Shown in pieces: positions 52,844 to 60,786 of a stretch of 64,000 nucleotides of DNA (positions within the stretch are counted from its first letter, which is position 1; every line of letters starts with the position of its first letter). The notes beneath the pieces are model-generated. The model saw nothing but the letters and a program-made list of their open reading frames with translations, searched no databases and was not told the DNA's origin. The stretch is from the NCBI GenBank assembly GCA_008501825.1, contig QQUA01000009.1:62001-126000 (forward strand), written 5' to 3'. Made by a program: the position numbers and the translations under genes. Source of the stretch: Planctomycetota bacterium. Lineage in GTDB: Bacteria; Planctomycetota; UBA1135.

Positions 52844-53581
52844 ATGCGTGAAGCCCCCAGCCTTTTGGAAACCAAGGACTTGTGCAAAGCCTACCGGGGC
52901 CGGCGGGTGGTGGACCAAGTCGCGGTTCGGGTGAACCGGGGGGAAATCGTCGGATTATTGGGCCCGAACGGAGCCGGCAAAACCACCACTTTTCGGATGT
53001 GCATGGGTATGGTCCGGCCAGACGCCGGCCGAATTTTCTTCCGCGGAACGGAGATCAGCCACTTCCCGATTTACCGCCGCGCCCTTCTCGGCTTAGGTTA
53101 TTTGGCTCAAGAACCGTCGGTGTTTCGCAAGCTGACGGTAGAGCAAAACATCCTCGGCATTCTGGAGCTCGGCCGCATCCCCAGGAACCAGCGGCAAGAT
53201 CGCTGCCACGCCTTGCTCAGCGAATTCGGATTGAGCCATCTGACCAAGAGTCGCGGGGAAGTTTTATCCGGTGGAGAACGCCGCCGCTTGGAAATCGCCC
53301 GGGCCTTGGCCACCAGCCCGAGCCTCATTTTGTTGGACGAACCATTCAGCGGGGTGGACCCGATTGCGGTGGAGGAAATTCAGGAAATCCTGGCCGGTCT
53401 CAAGGAAAGAGGAATCGCCATCTTGTTGACCGACCACAACGTCCGGGAAACTCTTCACATCACCGACCGGGCCTACATCCTTGCAGAGGGCAAAATATTG
53501 GCCGAAGGCGGCGCCCAGGACTTGGTTCAGAACCCGGAAGTTCGCCAGGTTTACTTGGGCAAGCGATTTGAACTGCACTAA
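52844..53581 (+). CDS. lptB: LPS export ABC transporter ATP-binding protein LptB
   Basis: A 245-residue ATPase that powers LPS extraction from the inner membrane with LptF/LptG. Walker A is GPNGAGKTT, the Q-loop lies at YLAQEPSVF, the signature is LSGGERRRLEIARAL, Walker B is LILLDEPFSGVDP, and the switch His is in LTDHNVRETL. The last blocks TDRAYILAEGKI and VRQVYLGKRFEL are typical of LptB. No Shine-Dalgarno precedes the ATG clearly. Its presence shows an LPS-type outer membrane. LptA, LptC and RpoN, frequent neighbours, are not in this window. Confidence 0.95.
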   Translation: MREAPSLLETKDLCKAYRGRRVVDQVAVRVNRGEIVGLLGPNGAGKTTTFRMCMGMVRPDAGRIFFRGTEISHFPIYRRALLGLGYLAQEPSVFRKLTVEQNILGILELGRIPRNQRQDRCHALLSEFGLSHLTKSRGEVLSGGERRRLEIARALATSPSLILLDEPFSGVDPIAVEEIQEILAGLKERGIAILLTDHNVRETLHITDRAYILAEGKILAEGGAQDLVQNPEVRQVYLGKRFELH

Positions 53582-53663
53582 GCCTTGATTAACAGTGAAA
53601 TCCGTTTCGCAGAGCCTGTAGGCGGCGGTATTCTGGCCCGCCTTTTGTCCTGAGGAGGCTGCC

Positions 53664-54419
53664 TTGGAATTCATTGCTTGTGTAAAACGCGTACCTTCCA
53701 CCACGACCCGGGTGGCCATTGCTGGGGACGGCAAGTCCCTGGATCCCGCCGGCGTGGAGTTCGAGCTCAATCCCTATGACGAATTCGCCGTCGAAGAAGC
53801 CCTGCGCCAGCGGGACGCCGCCGGCGGCGGAACGGTCACGGTCATGAGCTTCGGTCCGGGAGAGGCCCAAAAAGAACTGCGCACCGAAATGGCCAAAGGG
53901 GCCGATGCTGCGGTTTTGCTGAAGCACGATGGGGCCGGTACTTGCGATGGCGCCACCACCGCTCGCTTGTTAGCCGCCAACATCAAGGACCGCTCATTCG
54001 ATCTGTTGCTGTTCGGCAAGCAAGCCGTAGACCGGGATCAGCACGGCGTCGGGCCGATGGTGGCTTCCATCCTGGGCGTGCCCTGCATCACGGAAGTGAT
54101 CAAGCTGGAGATCCAAGACGGCAAAGTAACTGCCGAACGGGAAGTGGAAGGCGCCCACGAAGTGATTGAGACTTCCTTGCCCTGCGCCATTACCTGCCAA
54201 AAGGGTTTGAACGAACCGCGCTTCGCCCCCTTGAAGGGCATCATGGCTGCGAAACGTAAGCCCTTGGAAATCCTGGAAGTCGATCCTGGTGAAGCTGCGG
54301 TCGAAGTCCTGGAAATGAGCCTGCCGCCGGAACGCCCGGCCGGTCGCATCGTCGGGGAAGGCGCCGCCGCCGTGCCGGAACTGGTTCAAGCCCTGCGGGA
54401 AGAAGCCAAAGTTTTGTAA
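53664..54419 (+). CDS. etfB: Electron transfer flavoprotein beta subunit, canonical copy
   Basis: A 251-residue ETF subunit from a TTG start, chosen because AGGAGG lies five bases before it and MEFIACVKRVPS matches the family start. Motifs: ELNPYDEFAVEEALRQRD, FDLLLFGKQAVDRDQHGVGPMVAS, ETSLPCAITCQKGLNEPRFA. It carries electrons from acyl-CoA and other dehydrogenases to ETF:quinone oxidoreductase. It pairs with etfA 12 bases downstream and is a paralog of the hydrogenase-linked copy at 43435. Confidence 0.95.
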   Translation: MEFIACVKRVPSTTTRVAIAGDGKSLDPAGVEFELNPYDEFAVEEALRQRDAAGGGTVTVMSFGPGEAQKELRTEMAKGADAAVLLKHDGAGTCDGATTARLLAANIKDRSFDLLLFGKQAVDRDQHGVGPMVASILGVPCITEVIKLEIQDGKVTAEREVEGAHEVIETSLPCAITCQKGLNEPRFAPLKGIMAAKRKPLEILEVDPGEAAVEVLEMSLPPERPAGRIVGEGAAAVPELVQALREEAKVL

Positions 54420-54431
54420 GGAGGCAGGAAA

Positions 54432-55388
54432 ATGAGCGACGTCCTTGTTGTTTTGGAAGTTCGGGAAGGCCAGCTTCGCCCGGCCAGTTTGGAAGGCGTG
54501 GGTGCTGCCCGCCAAGCCGCCGATTTGACCGGAGGCGGCACTGTAACGGCTTTGGCCACGGAAAGCTGTGAACTCGATGCCGCCCAATTGGGGGCCGCTG
54601 GAGCGGACAAAGTCTTGGTGTCCGATGGGCAAAACCACAGTGGAGACGGCGCCGCCGCCACCATTGCCAGGGTTGCCAAGGAAACCGGCGCGGCCGCGGT
54701 GTTTCTCACCGCCACCGCCAGGGGTCGAGATCTGCTCGGCCGGGTTGCCGGTCTGCTGAACACCGGCTTTGCCGCCGATTGCACTGCTTTAGAAGCTCAA
54801 GACGGCAGTTTGATTTTCACCCGCCCGGTGTTCGCCGGCAAGGCCCTGACCAAGGTTCGCATCCAAGGAGACGTGGCCGTCGCCTCGGTGCGGCCGAATT
54901 TCTTCGCCCCTGCCAGCCGCGAAGCCAGCGCCGAAATGGGAACCACCCAAGCCGAAGCCGGCAAAGCGGTGGTGACCGGTTACAGCGGCCAAAAACAAGG
55001 ACGGCCGGACGTAGCCGAAGCCAACCGGGTCATCGCCGGAGGCCGAGGTCTGGGCAGCGCCGACAACTGGCACATGTTGGAAGCGGTCGCCGATGCCGTT
55101 CCGGGCATGGCTTTGGGAGCGTCTCGGGCGGTGGTCGACGCCGGTTGGCGCCCGCATTCCGAGCAAGTGGGACAAACCGGGAAAACGGTTTCCCCGGAGT
55201 TGTATATCGCCGCCGGCATCAGCGGAGCCATTCAGCATTTGGCCGGCATGAGCACCTCCAAAGTCATCGTCGCCATTAACAAAGATGCTGACGCGCCGAT
55301 TTTCCAGCATGCCACCTACGGCATTGTCGGCGACGCCTTGGAAGTGCTTCCCGCCCTGAGCGAAGAACTGAAGAAGCTCCAAAGTTAG
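54432..55388 (+). CDS. etfA: Electron transfer flavoprotein alpha subunit, canonical copy
   Basis: A 318-residue FAD-binding subunit, with GGAGG seven bases before the ATG. The C-terminal FAD domain has VIAGGRGLGSADNWHMLEAVAD, ASRAVVDAGW, QVGQTGKTVSPELYIAAGISG, AIQHLAGMSTSKVIVAINKD and APIFQHATYGIVGD, all in the standard form. Compared with the copy at 42447 the flavin loop QVGQTGKTV and GAIQHLAG are canonical. An intrinsic terminator follows. Confidence 0.96.
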   Translation: MSDVLVVLEVREGQLRPASLEGVGAARQAADLTGGGTVTALATESCELDAAQLGAAGADKVLVSDGQNHSGDGAAATIARVAKETGAAAVFLTATARGRDLLGRVAGLLNTGFAADCTALEAQDGSLIFTRPVFAGKALTKVRIQGDVAVASVRPNFFAPASREASAEMGTTQAEAGKAVVTGYSGQKQGRPDVAEANRVIAGGRGLGSADNWHMLEAVADAVPGMALGASRAVVDAGWRPHSEQVGQTGKTVSPELYIAAGISGAIQHLAGMSTSKVIVAINKDADAPIFQHATYGIVGDALEVLPALSEELKKLQS

Positions 55389-55408
55389 AAATCGCGGCAA
55401 CCGCGATC

Positions 55409-55439
55409 GAGCCGGGGGAATTTCCCTCGGCTCTTTTTT
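55409..55439 (+). terminator. Intrinsic terminator after etfA
   Basis: An 11-bp stem (GAGCCGGGGGA with TCCCTCGGCTC, one G-T pair) closes on a three-base loop and is followed by TTTTTT. It ends the etfBA message, 20 bases past the stop. Confidence 0.88.
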
Positions 55440-55474
55440 CTTGGCAGCTTTCAAAGGCGCCGTATTCTCGAGCC

Positions 55475-56434
55475 ATGCAAATGCGAGGCGGCATTGACGT
55501 AGGCGGAACCAACATCCAAGCAGCGGTGATCGACCAGCGGCATCGGGTTATGGGCAAGGCGAAGGTTCCCACGCCCCGTCATGGAGGTCCCGCGGAAGTC
55601 GTGGAAGCCATGTGCACCGCCGTTCGCCTGGCCGCTGACAAGGCGGAAATCGAAACTCCCGATTTGGTCGGAGTCGGCGCCGGTTTGCCAGGAGCGGTCG
55701 ACAGCCAAGCGGGCACATTGGCTCGAGCCTCCAACTTGCCGAATTGGAAAAAGCCCTATCCCCTGGCAGCGAAATTAGAGGAAGAACTCGGTTGCCCCGC
55801 TTTTTTGGGCAACGACGTCGGTGTGGCTTTGGAAGCGGAATGCCGTTTGGGCGCCGGCCGCGGTTTCCATTCCCTGCTGGGCGTTTTCTGGGGAACCGGA
55901 GTCGGGGGCGGCATCGTCCTGAACGGCCAACGCTGGACCGGGCGCCATGCCGCCGGAGAATTCGGCCACCTGGTGATTGAGCGGAACGGCCGGCCTTGCG
56001 CTTGCGGTGGCCACGGCCATTTGGAGGCTTATGCCGGCCGCAGGGCCATGGAGGCCCGAGCTCGCAAGAAGGAACGAAAGGGCGTCAAAACCAATTTGTT
56101 CACCTTGATGAAGGACCGCAAAAAGGACCGGCTGACCAGCGGTGTCTGGGAAAGAGCGGTTCGCAGCCGCGATCCTTTGGCGGGAGATATTTTGCACGAA
56201 GCCCTGGATGCGATTGCCGCCGGCATGGCTTCGGCCATCAACTTATTGGACGTAGAGGCGGTCGTTCTTGGCGGCGGCATGGGCCTTCGATTCGGCCTTT
56301 CTCACGCCGGAACCTTGCAAGATTGGTTGAAACCGAGGTTGTTCAATCCGGCTGAACCCCCGGCTTTGCTCATCGCCGGCCTTGGCGATTTAGGCGGCTC
56401 TATCGGGGCGGCCTTGCTGGTTCCGGAAGCCTAA
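55475..56434 (+). CDS. ROK-family sugar kinase (glucokinase-like)
   Basis: A 319-residue ROK protein. The phosphate-binding motif GGIDVGGTNIQAAVID opens the chain. The catalytic Asp block is AFLGNDVGVALEAE; WGTGVGGGIVLNGQRWTG, then the ROK zinc-type segment HLVIERNGRPCACGGHGHLEAYAG with CxCGxxGHxE, and VLGGGMGLRF at the end. No DNA-binding domain is attached, so this is a kinase, probably of glucose or N-acetyl sugars. Start at 55475 or at the next ATG, 55481. The preceding terminator isolates it from etfBA. Confidence 0.9.
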   Translation: MQMRGGIDVGGTNIQAAVIDQRHRVMGKAKVPTPRHGGPAEVVEAMCTAVRLAADKAEIETPDLVGVGAGLPGAVDSQAGTLARASNLPNWKKPYPLAAKLEEELGCPAFLGNDVGVALEAECRLGAGRGFHSLLGVFWGTGVGGGIVLNGQRWTGRHAAGEFGHLVIERNGRPCACGGHGHLEAYAGRRAMEARARKKERKGVKTNLFTLMKDRKKDRLTSGVWERAVRSRDPLAGDILHEALDAIAAGMASAINLLDVEAVVLGGGMGLRFGLSHAGTLQDWLKPRLFNPAEPPALLIAGLGDLGGSIGAALLVPEA

Positions 56435-56456
56435 CCGGTTCGTTTTCCAAATTTTC

Positions 56457-56475
56457 TTTGCACTTCAAGTGCAAA
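56457..56475. promoter_or_regulatory. Perfect 9-bp palindrome upstream of the YWTD gene
   Basis: TTTGCACTTCAAGTGCAAA is a perfect inverted repeat with a one-base centre, 30 bases before the ATG at 56506. It could be a transcription-factor site or an RNA hairpin; it does not sit at a canonical promoter spacing that I can identify. Confidence 0.45.
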
Positions 56476-56505
56476 AACAACGCGTTATTCCATGGAGGTT
56501 CAACC

Positions 56506-58020
56506 ATGAGAATTCAACGAAATTCAAAATCACTGCTACAAGCCTGGTCCTTGTTTTTCTTCCTCGCCCCAACCGCCCTGGCCACGCCCCAACGCATCCA
56601 CTTTTTAGAGTTCGAAACCGGTAATCAGATGCGGGTCCAGGAAGCGGATCCAAACGGCTCCCTGATTCAGACTTGCGGCCCCTACTCTGCCGGGCGCTTG
56701 TTGGCGGTGGATGACCAAGCCGGCATGCTGTACTGGACCGACAAATTAACCCAAAGCATTCGCCGCATGCCCCTGGATTGTCAAGGAGGGCCGGTGGATC
56801 TTTGCTCTTCCTCCTCGCCCTATGGAATCGACTTGGACTTGATCAACGGCTACATCTACTGGACCGACGATTACGATCGCAATATTCAAAGAAGCACCCT
56901 GGACGGAAGCAATTGCACCGTCCTTTGCAATTTTTCCTCCATACCGACCGGAACCCTGCGCGGAATTGCAGTGGATCCCCTTGGCGGCAAGATCTACTGG
57001 CCGGAAAAAAGTTCCGGCAACATCTATAGCGCCGATTTGCTGTGCCAAAACGTTCAGACCTTGATCACCGGGCGAAACGGCAACCGTTTCGTCGACATCG
57101 AGGTGGATCCCGTCGGCGGGCGATTATTCTGGATCGAAAGCGGAGAGGTGTATTGCTTTGACTTTGCCACCTCTACCATCACCCTGTGTATTTCTAAAGT
57201 AGGATTTGGCTTAACCGGTTTGGCATATGAATCCTCGAGCGATCAACTGTATTTGAGCAGTTCAGGAAGCTCGGGAACTTCCCTCCCGAGGTTGTTGGTT
57301 GGCGATTTGGCCACGGGAGCGACCACCACGATTTACCAACACGTCAATGGCGTCTCCGGCGTAGCCGTCTCCTGTTCGGAGCCTTTTCTTCATCCTCCCG
57401 ACCCCGGCATGGAAGGCATGGACAATCTATTTCGGGTGACCTGCGCCGAGCCCTTCGCCCCGGTGTACTTCTACTACGGCTTTCAACCGGGTAGCACGCC
57501 GGTAAATCATGCTTGCGGTGCCTTAACCTTGGACTTGGACAGCGCGGTGGCTTTGGGATCGACCACGGCCGATGCCAACGGCCTGGCCGAGCTCAGCCTC
57601 TCGGTTCCTGCAGGCTTGCAACGACAAAGTTTCTTGTTTCAAGCCGTCGACGACCAACGTTGCCAATTGACCAATACTCAAGTGGCTGAATTCAATGAGG
57701 TGGATTTCTGGATCGATTGGCCGAGTCCGGGCTTGGCATCCCAGATCAACACGATTCAAATTTCAGCAGCCCCGGCAAACGCCAATCTCAGCTTGTACTA
57801 CAGCTTCCAAATGGGTTCCAGCTCGGGCATCCATTGCCCCGGTGATTTACTGGATTTGGCCACGCCGGTTCTGTTCGCCACGGTGACCACCGACGGAAGC
57901 GGCGAAGCGAGCGTCGCCAACTTTGTCCCGGGTAGCGCAGCCGGAAGGACTTTCTTCCTCCAAGCTCAAGCGGATGCTGGATGCGAAACCAGCAATGTGG
58001 TGCAAATCCAATTTGAATAA
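56506..58020 (+). CDS. Secreted YWTD (LDL-receptor class B) beta-propeller protein
   Basis: A 504-residue protein from the ATG at 56506, GGAGG seven bases upstream, with a signal peptide (MRIQRNSKSLLQAWSLFFFLAPTALA). Residues about 25-290 contain YWTD-type repeats: GMLYWTDKLTQSIRRM, GYIYWTDDYDRNIQRS, GKIYWPEKSSGNIYSA and GRLFWIESGEVYCFD. After about residue 300 come two related beta domains with paired Cys residues (VTCAEPFAPVYFYYGFQPGSTP and AAPANANLSLYYSFQMGSS). Extracellular ligand binding is the usual role of the fold; the ligand is unknown. Confidence 0.85.
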   Translation: MRIQRNSKSLLQAWSLFFFLAPTALATPQRIHFLEFETGNQMRVQEADPNGSLIQTCGPYSAGRLLAVDDQAGMLYWTDKLTQSIRRMPLDCQGGPVDLCSSSSPYGIDLDLINGYIYWTDDYDRNIQRSTLDGSNCTVLCNFSSIPTGTLRGIAVDPLGGKIYWPEKSSGNIYSADLLCQNVQTLITGRNGNRFVDIEVDPVGGRLFWIESGEVYCFDFATSTITLCISKVGFGLTGLAYESSSDQLYLSSSGSSGTSLPRLLVGDLATGATTTIYQHVNGVSGVAVSCSEPFLHPPDPGMEGMDNLFRVTCAEPFAPVYFYYGFQPGSTPVNHACGALTLDLDSAVALGSTTADANGLAELSLSVPAGLQRQSFLFQAVDDQRCQLTNTQVAEFNEVDFWIDWPSPGLASQINTIQISAAPANANLSLYYSFQMGSSSGIHCPGDLLDLATPVLFATVTTDGSGEASVANFVPGSAAGRTFFLQAQADAGCETSNVVQIQFE

Positions 58021-58029
58021 TGGTTAGCC

Positions 58030-58060
58030 GGCGGCAAGCTCGATTCAAGAGCTTGCCGCC
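58030..58060. terminator. Perfect 12-bp hairpin between convergent genes
   Basis: GGCGGCAAGCTC (58030-58041) pairs perfectly with GAGCTTGCCGCC (58049-58060) around a seven-base loop. It lies between the YWTD gene (stop 58020) and the metalloprotease gene (stop 58076, other strand), and can serve both. No long U-tract is present on either side, so termination would be Rho-assisted or imperfect. Confidence 0.55.
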
Positions 58061-58075
58061 ATGCCAGGCTCCGCC

Positions 58076-60688
58076 TTAGGGGTTGACGAAGATCAGGTAA
58101 TTACTGAACCAGTTCTGAGGGTTGCCCATTTCGACGAACTGAAGGGCAATCGGAGTCGCCGCGGGGAAGGTGGCCATTCCCAAATTCACGGTAAAGAAGC
58201 CATTGGCGTCTGAAACCGCGTTTACGGTTCTGAGCGGATCCACGTAGGCTTGGTAGTAAGTGAAGGGATAAGTCACCGGGTCCCGGTAGTTCCCGATCAA
58301 CAAGAGGAGATCGGCCTGATTCGCGGTACTGCGCAAAGTGAAATCGGCGGCGACACCGGCCACGTCAAAGTCAACTTCCAGATAGGGACGTATTTCCAAC
58401 CCGTCCTCGAAAAAGGCCACCAATTCTCCATCCTGGAACAAACCGACCGTGTGCAAACCCGGAGTGATCGGCTGAAAGAAATCGGCTTGCCACTGGAGAT
58501 CGGTCGCCATGCTTACCGTACCCATTTCCGTTCCGGCCCAAACCTCCAGAGTGCCTAGGGTAGGCAAATTGGTGCCGTCGATCACCAGGGAATAAGGCCC
58601 CGGGTAATCATCTGTTGACGGTTGAATGGAAGTGATTTCCGGATTCACCGCGGTAACCGTAACGTGAGTCCGCCAGTCCCGGATGGCTTGTCTCATCCGG
58701 CTGACCTGCCCGGGAGTGAACAAGGCTTCGGCAGCGGTGATGGTCTGGTAATAACTCATGGTGTTGTACCGCAGTCGATTGAAGATGTGCTCCGGCGAAG
58801 TCGTTCCTACCGGCGGCGGGGCTCCAAAGCAGGAACCGGCACCGTACCAACCGGTAATCGTCGGCTCATCGTTCGGATCTCCCGGAGTATCGCAAACCAA
58901 ATCACCAGTGGTAGACCAGTTTGCCGAGAAGCCGGTGGCGCAATCGGCCTGATTTTCCACCCCGATGCCAGTTTCAAAGGTGTGCATGAGGTCCAAGTAA
59001 TGGCCGATTTCATGGGCCAAGCCGACGGAGTCGTTGGCAATGTTCGGCTGCATCAAAATGATGTCGTCGTAGGTCAAGCCGCCGGGAAAGGAACAGGATC
59101 CGCCGATGGAATTCCCCGAGCCATCGACCAAAGTATCCACCAGGTATACGTTGATGGCATCGCAGCGCCAGGCAAAGCGCTCGGGATCCAGCTCCATGGC
59201 GTCTTCCATCTCCGCTTTTCGAGTGATGTCCGCATCGAACAAGGAAAAGGGATCGACCGGATCGACGATGTCGACGATTTCCACCGGCAGGTCGATTTCC
59301 ACGTTCATGGTTCGGGAATAAAGATCGTTGACTTCCTGAGCCCATTGCTGAATGTTGGCATCGCTCCACTGCGGATCGTAGGTGAAGCCGGGCCCGAGAA
59401 CCCGTTTCATGGAAACCCGAAGCGTGTGAGCCGGCCCAGGAGTAGCCATGGAATAAGCGGAAACGTGTCCGGATTCCGCCCCGTTGTTATCCATATCAAA
59501 GCCGCCCACGAGAAAGTCCGCCATGCCGTCAAAGTTGAGATCGCCGATTCGGGCCATGGTTTCCCCAAAGCGATCGGCAAAACCGCCGTCGGTGATGGAG
59601 GCCAAAAGGGAACCGTCCTGCCCGGAGTAAATTCGCACGTTTCCGTATCCGACCGGGTCGGAAAAGTACACCAGGAAATCGGGAAAGCCGTCGCCGTTCA
59701 AATCGGGAGTCATCTCAACTTTGTCGCCGAAAGTACCCATGGAGGTGCCTGGATTCAAGTAGGCGAAAAGCGCGGTTCCGTCGGCTCCGGAAAACACGTC
59801 TACGTGTCCGTATCCGGCTCCGGAATAGGGAACGTTCCAAGCGCTCCCTGCCATAAAGTCATCAAAACCATCTTGATTGATGTCGAAACCAGCGGAAACG
59901 GTGGTGGGATATTGAAAGAACCCGGAATAAAAATAGAGTTCTTGGCCGTTGACTCCGGAGTAAACGGAGAACCCGCCGCCAAGCCCGATGTATGGGCTGC
60001 CAATGATGAAGTCGTCAAATTGATCGCCGTCAACGTCCCCGGCAGGACTAAGTAAATACCCGATGCTGTCACGGTCAGCACCGATGAAGTCGTACAGGAA
60101 ACTCCCGTCTTGCCCGGAAACGACGATGGCCCGGCCGTTATAGGTGCCGGCCCAATTCCCCCAGGGCCCGCCCACCATGAAGTCGGCGAATCCATCTTGA
60201 TTGACGTCTCCGGCGGCGGCAACCGAGAACCCGAGCTGTGAACCGTCGAGCTGGCCGACAATTTCATAGATCGGATTCAAGTCCGCTCCGGAAAGCACCA
60301 AAGCCCGACCTCGCCGGGATCCGGGGCCGTCAAAAAACCGCTGACCGATCAGCAGGTCCGGGATGTTGTCGCCATCTACGTCTCCGGGACCGGCGACGTC
60401 GGATCCGAAAAAGCCGTCGCTGTTGCCTGCACCGATGTTGTAAAGCAGACTTCCGTCGGCTCCGGAATAAACTCGAACTCGGCCGTCGCCGGCATCTTCA
60501 TTGATGGCGCTGACCATGAAGTCATCCACCGAATCACAATTGATGTCGCCGATCGCCGCCAATTTGTAACCGAATTGGTCACCGGCATTTTGGCCGTCCA
60601 ATCCATAGATTTGAATTTGAGTGAAAGCGGGGGCACTCAGAAGACAAAGGGCGGGCACTACCAGCGCTCCGTGGGGAAGCCTTGTCAT
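58076..60688 (-). CDS. Secreted FG-GAP propeller fused to an M43-type zinc metalloprotease
   Basis: An 870-residue protein with a signal peptide (MTRLPHGALVVPALCLLSAPAFT). Residues 25-410 hold seven FG-GAP loops (DINCDSVDD, DVDGDNIPD, DVNQDGFAD, DVDGDQFDD, DINQDGFDD, DLNGDGFPD, DLNFDGMAD). Residues about 425-680 are a pappalysin/cytophagalysin (M43) domain with the zinc site LAHEIGHYLDLMHTF: His559, His563, His569 and catalytic Glu560. The usual Gly before the third His region is Asp. An IPT/TIG-like domain (about 690-770) and a C-terminal beta domain follow. It probably degrades extracellular protein, with the propeller tethering it. Confidence 0.87.
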   Translation of the reverse strand: MTRLPHGALVVPALCLLSAPAFTQIQIYGLDGQNAGDQFGYKLAAIGDINCDSVDDFMVSAINEDAGDGRVRVYSGADGSLLYNIGAGNSDGFFGSDVAGPGDVDGDNIPDLLIGQRFFDGPGSRRGRALVLSGADLNPIYEIVGQLDGSQLGFSVAAAGDVNQDGFADFMVGGPWGNWAGTYNGRAIVVSGQDGSFLYDFIGADRDSIGYLLSPAGDVDGDQFDDFIIGSPYIGLGGGFSVYSGVNGQELYFYSGFFQYPTTVSAGFDINQDGFDDFMAGSAWNVPYSGAGYGHVDVFSGADGTALFAYLNPGTSMGTFGDKVEMTPDLNGDGFPDFLVYFSDPVGYGNVRIYSGQDGSLLASITDGGFADRFGETMARIGDLNFDGMADFLVGGFDMDNNGAESGHVSAYSMATPGPAHTLRVSMKRVLGPGFTYDPQWSDANIQQWAQEVNDLYSRTMNVEIDLPVEIVDIVDPVDPFSLFDADITRKAEMEDAMELDPERFAWRCDAINVYLVDTLVDGSGNSIGGSCSFPGGLTYDDIILMQPNIANDSVGLAHEIGHYLDLMHTFETGIGVENQADCATGFSANWSTTGDLVCDTPGDPNDEPTITGWYGAGSCFGAPPPVGTTSPEHIFNRLRYNTMSYYQTITAAEALFTPGQVSRMRQAIRDWRTHVTVTAVNPEITSIQPSTDDYPGPYSLVIDGTNLPTLGTLEVWAGTEMGTVSMATDLQWQADFFQPITPGLHTVGLFQDGELVAFFEDGLEIRPYLEVDFDVAGVAADFTLRSTANQADLLLLIGNYRDPVTYPFTYYQAYVDPLRTVNAVSDANGFFTVNLGMATFPAATPIALQFVEMGNPQNWFSNYLIFVNP

Positions 60689-60786
60689 GGGTCCAAAGGG
60701 GGGTTGGAGTTCGGGGGAAAACGCGGATCAGAAAGGGATTTCCGCTAAGATTAAGCTTACTCCTAAACCCTAGATTTCAAACAGGT

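Noticed and set aside
52564..52851. 95-codon frame between lepB and lptB
   Set aside because: No ribosome site, no domain, composition unlike neighbouring genes; it overlaps the lptB start and the lptB promoter region.
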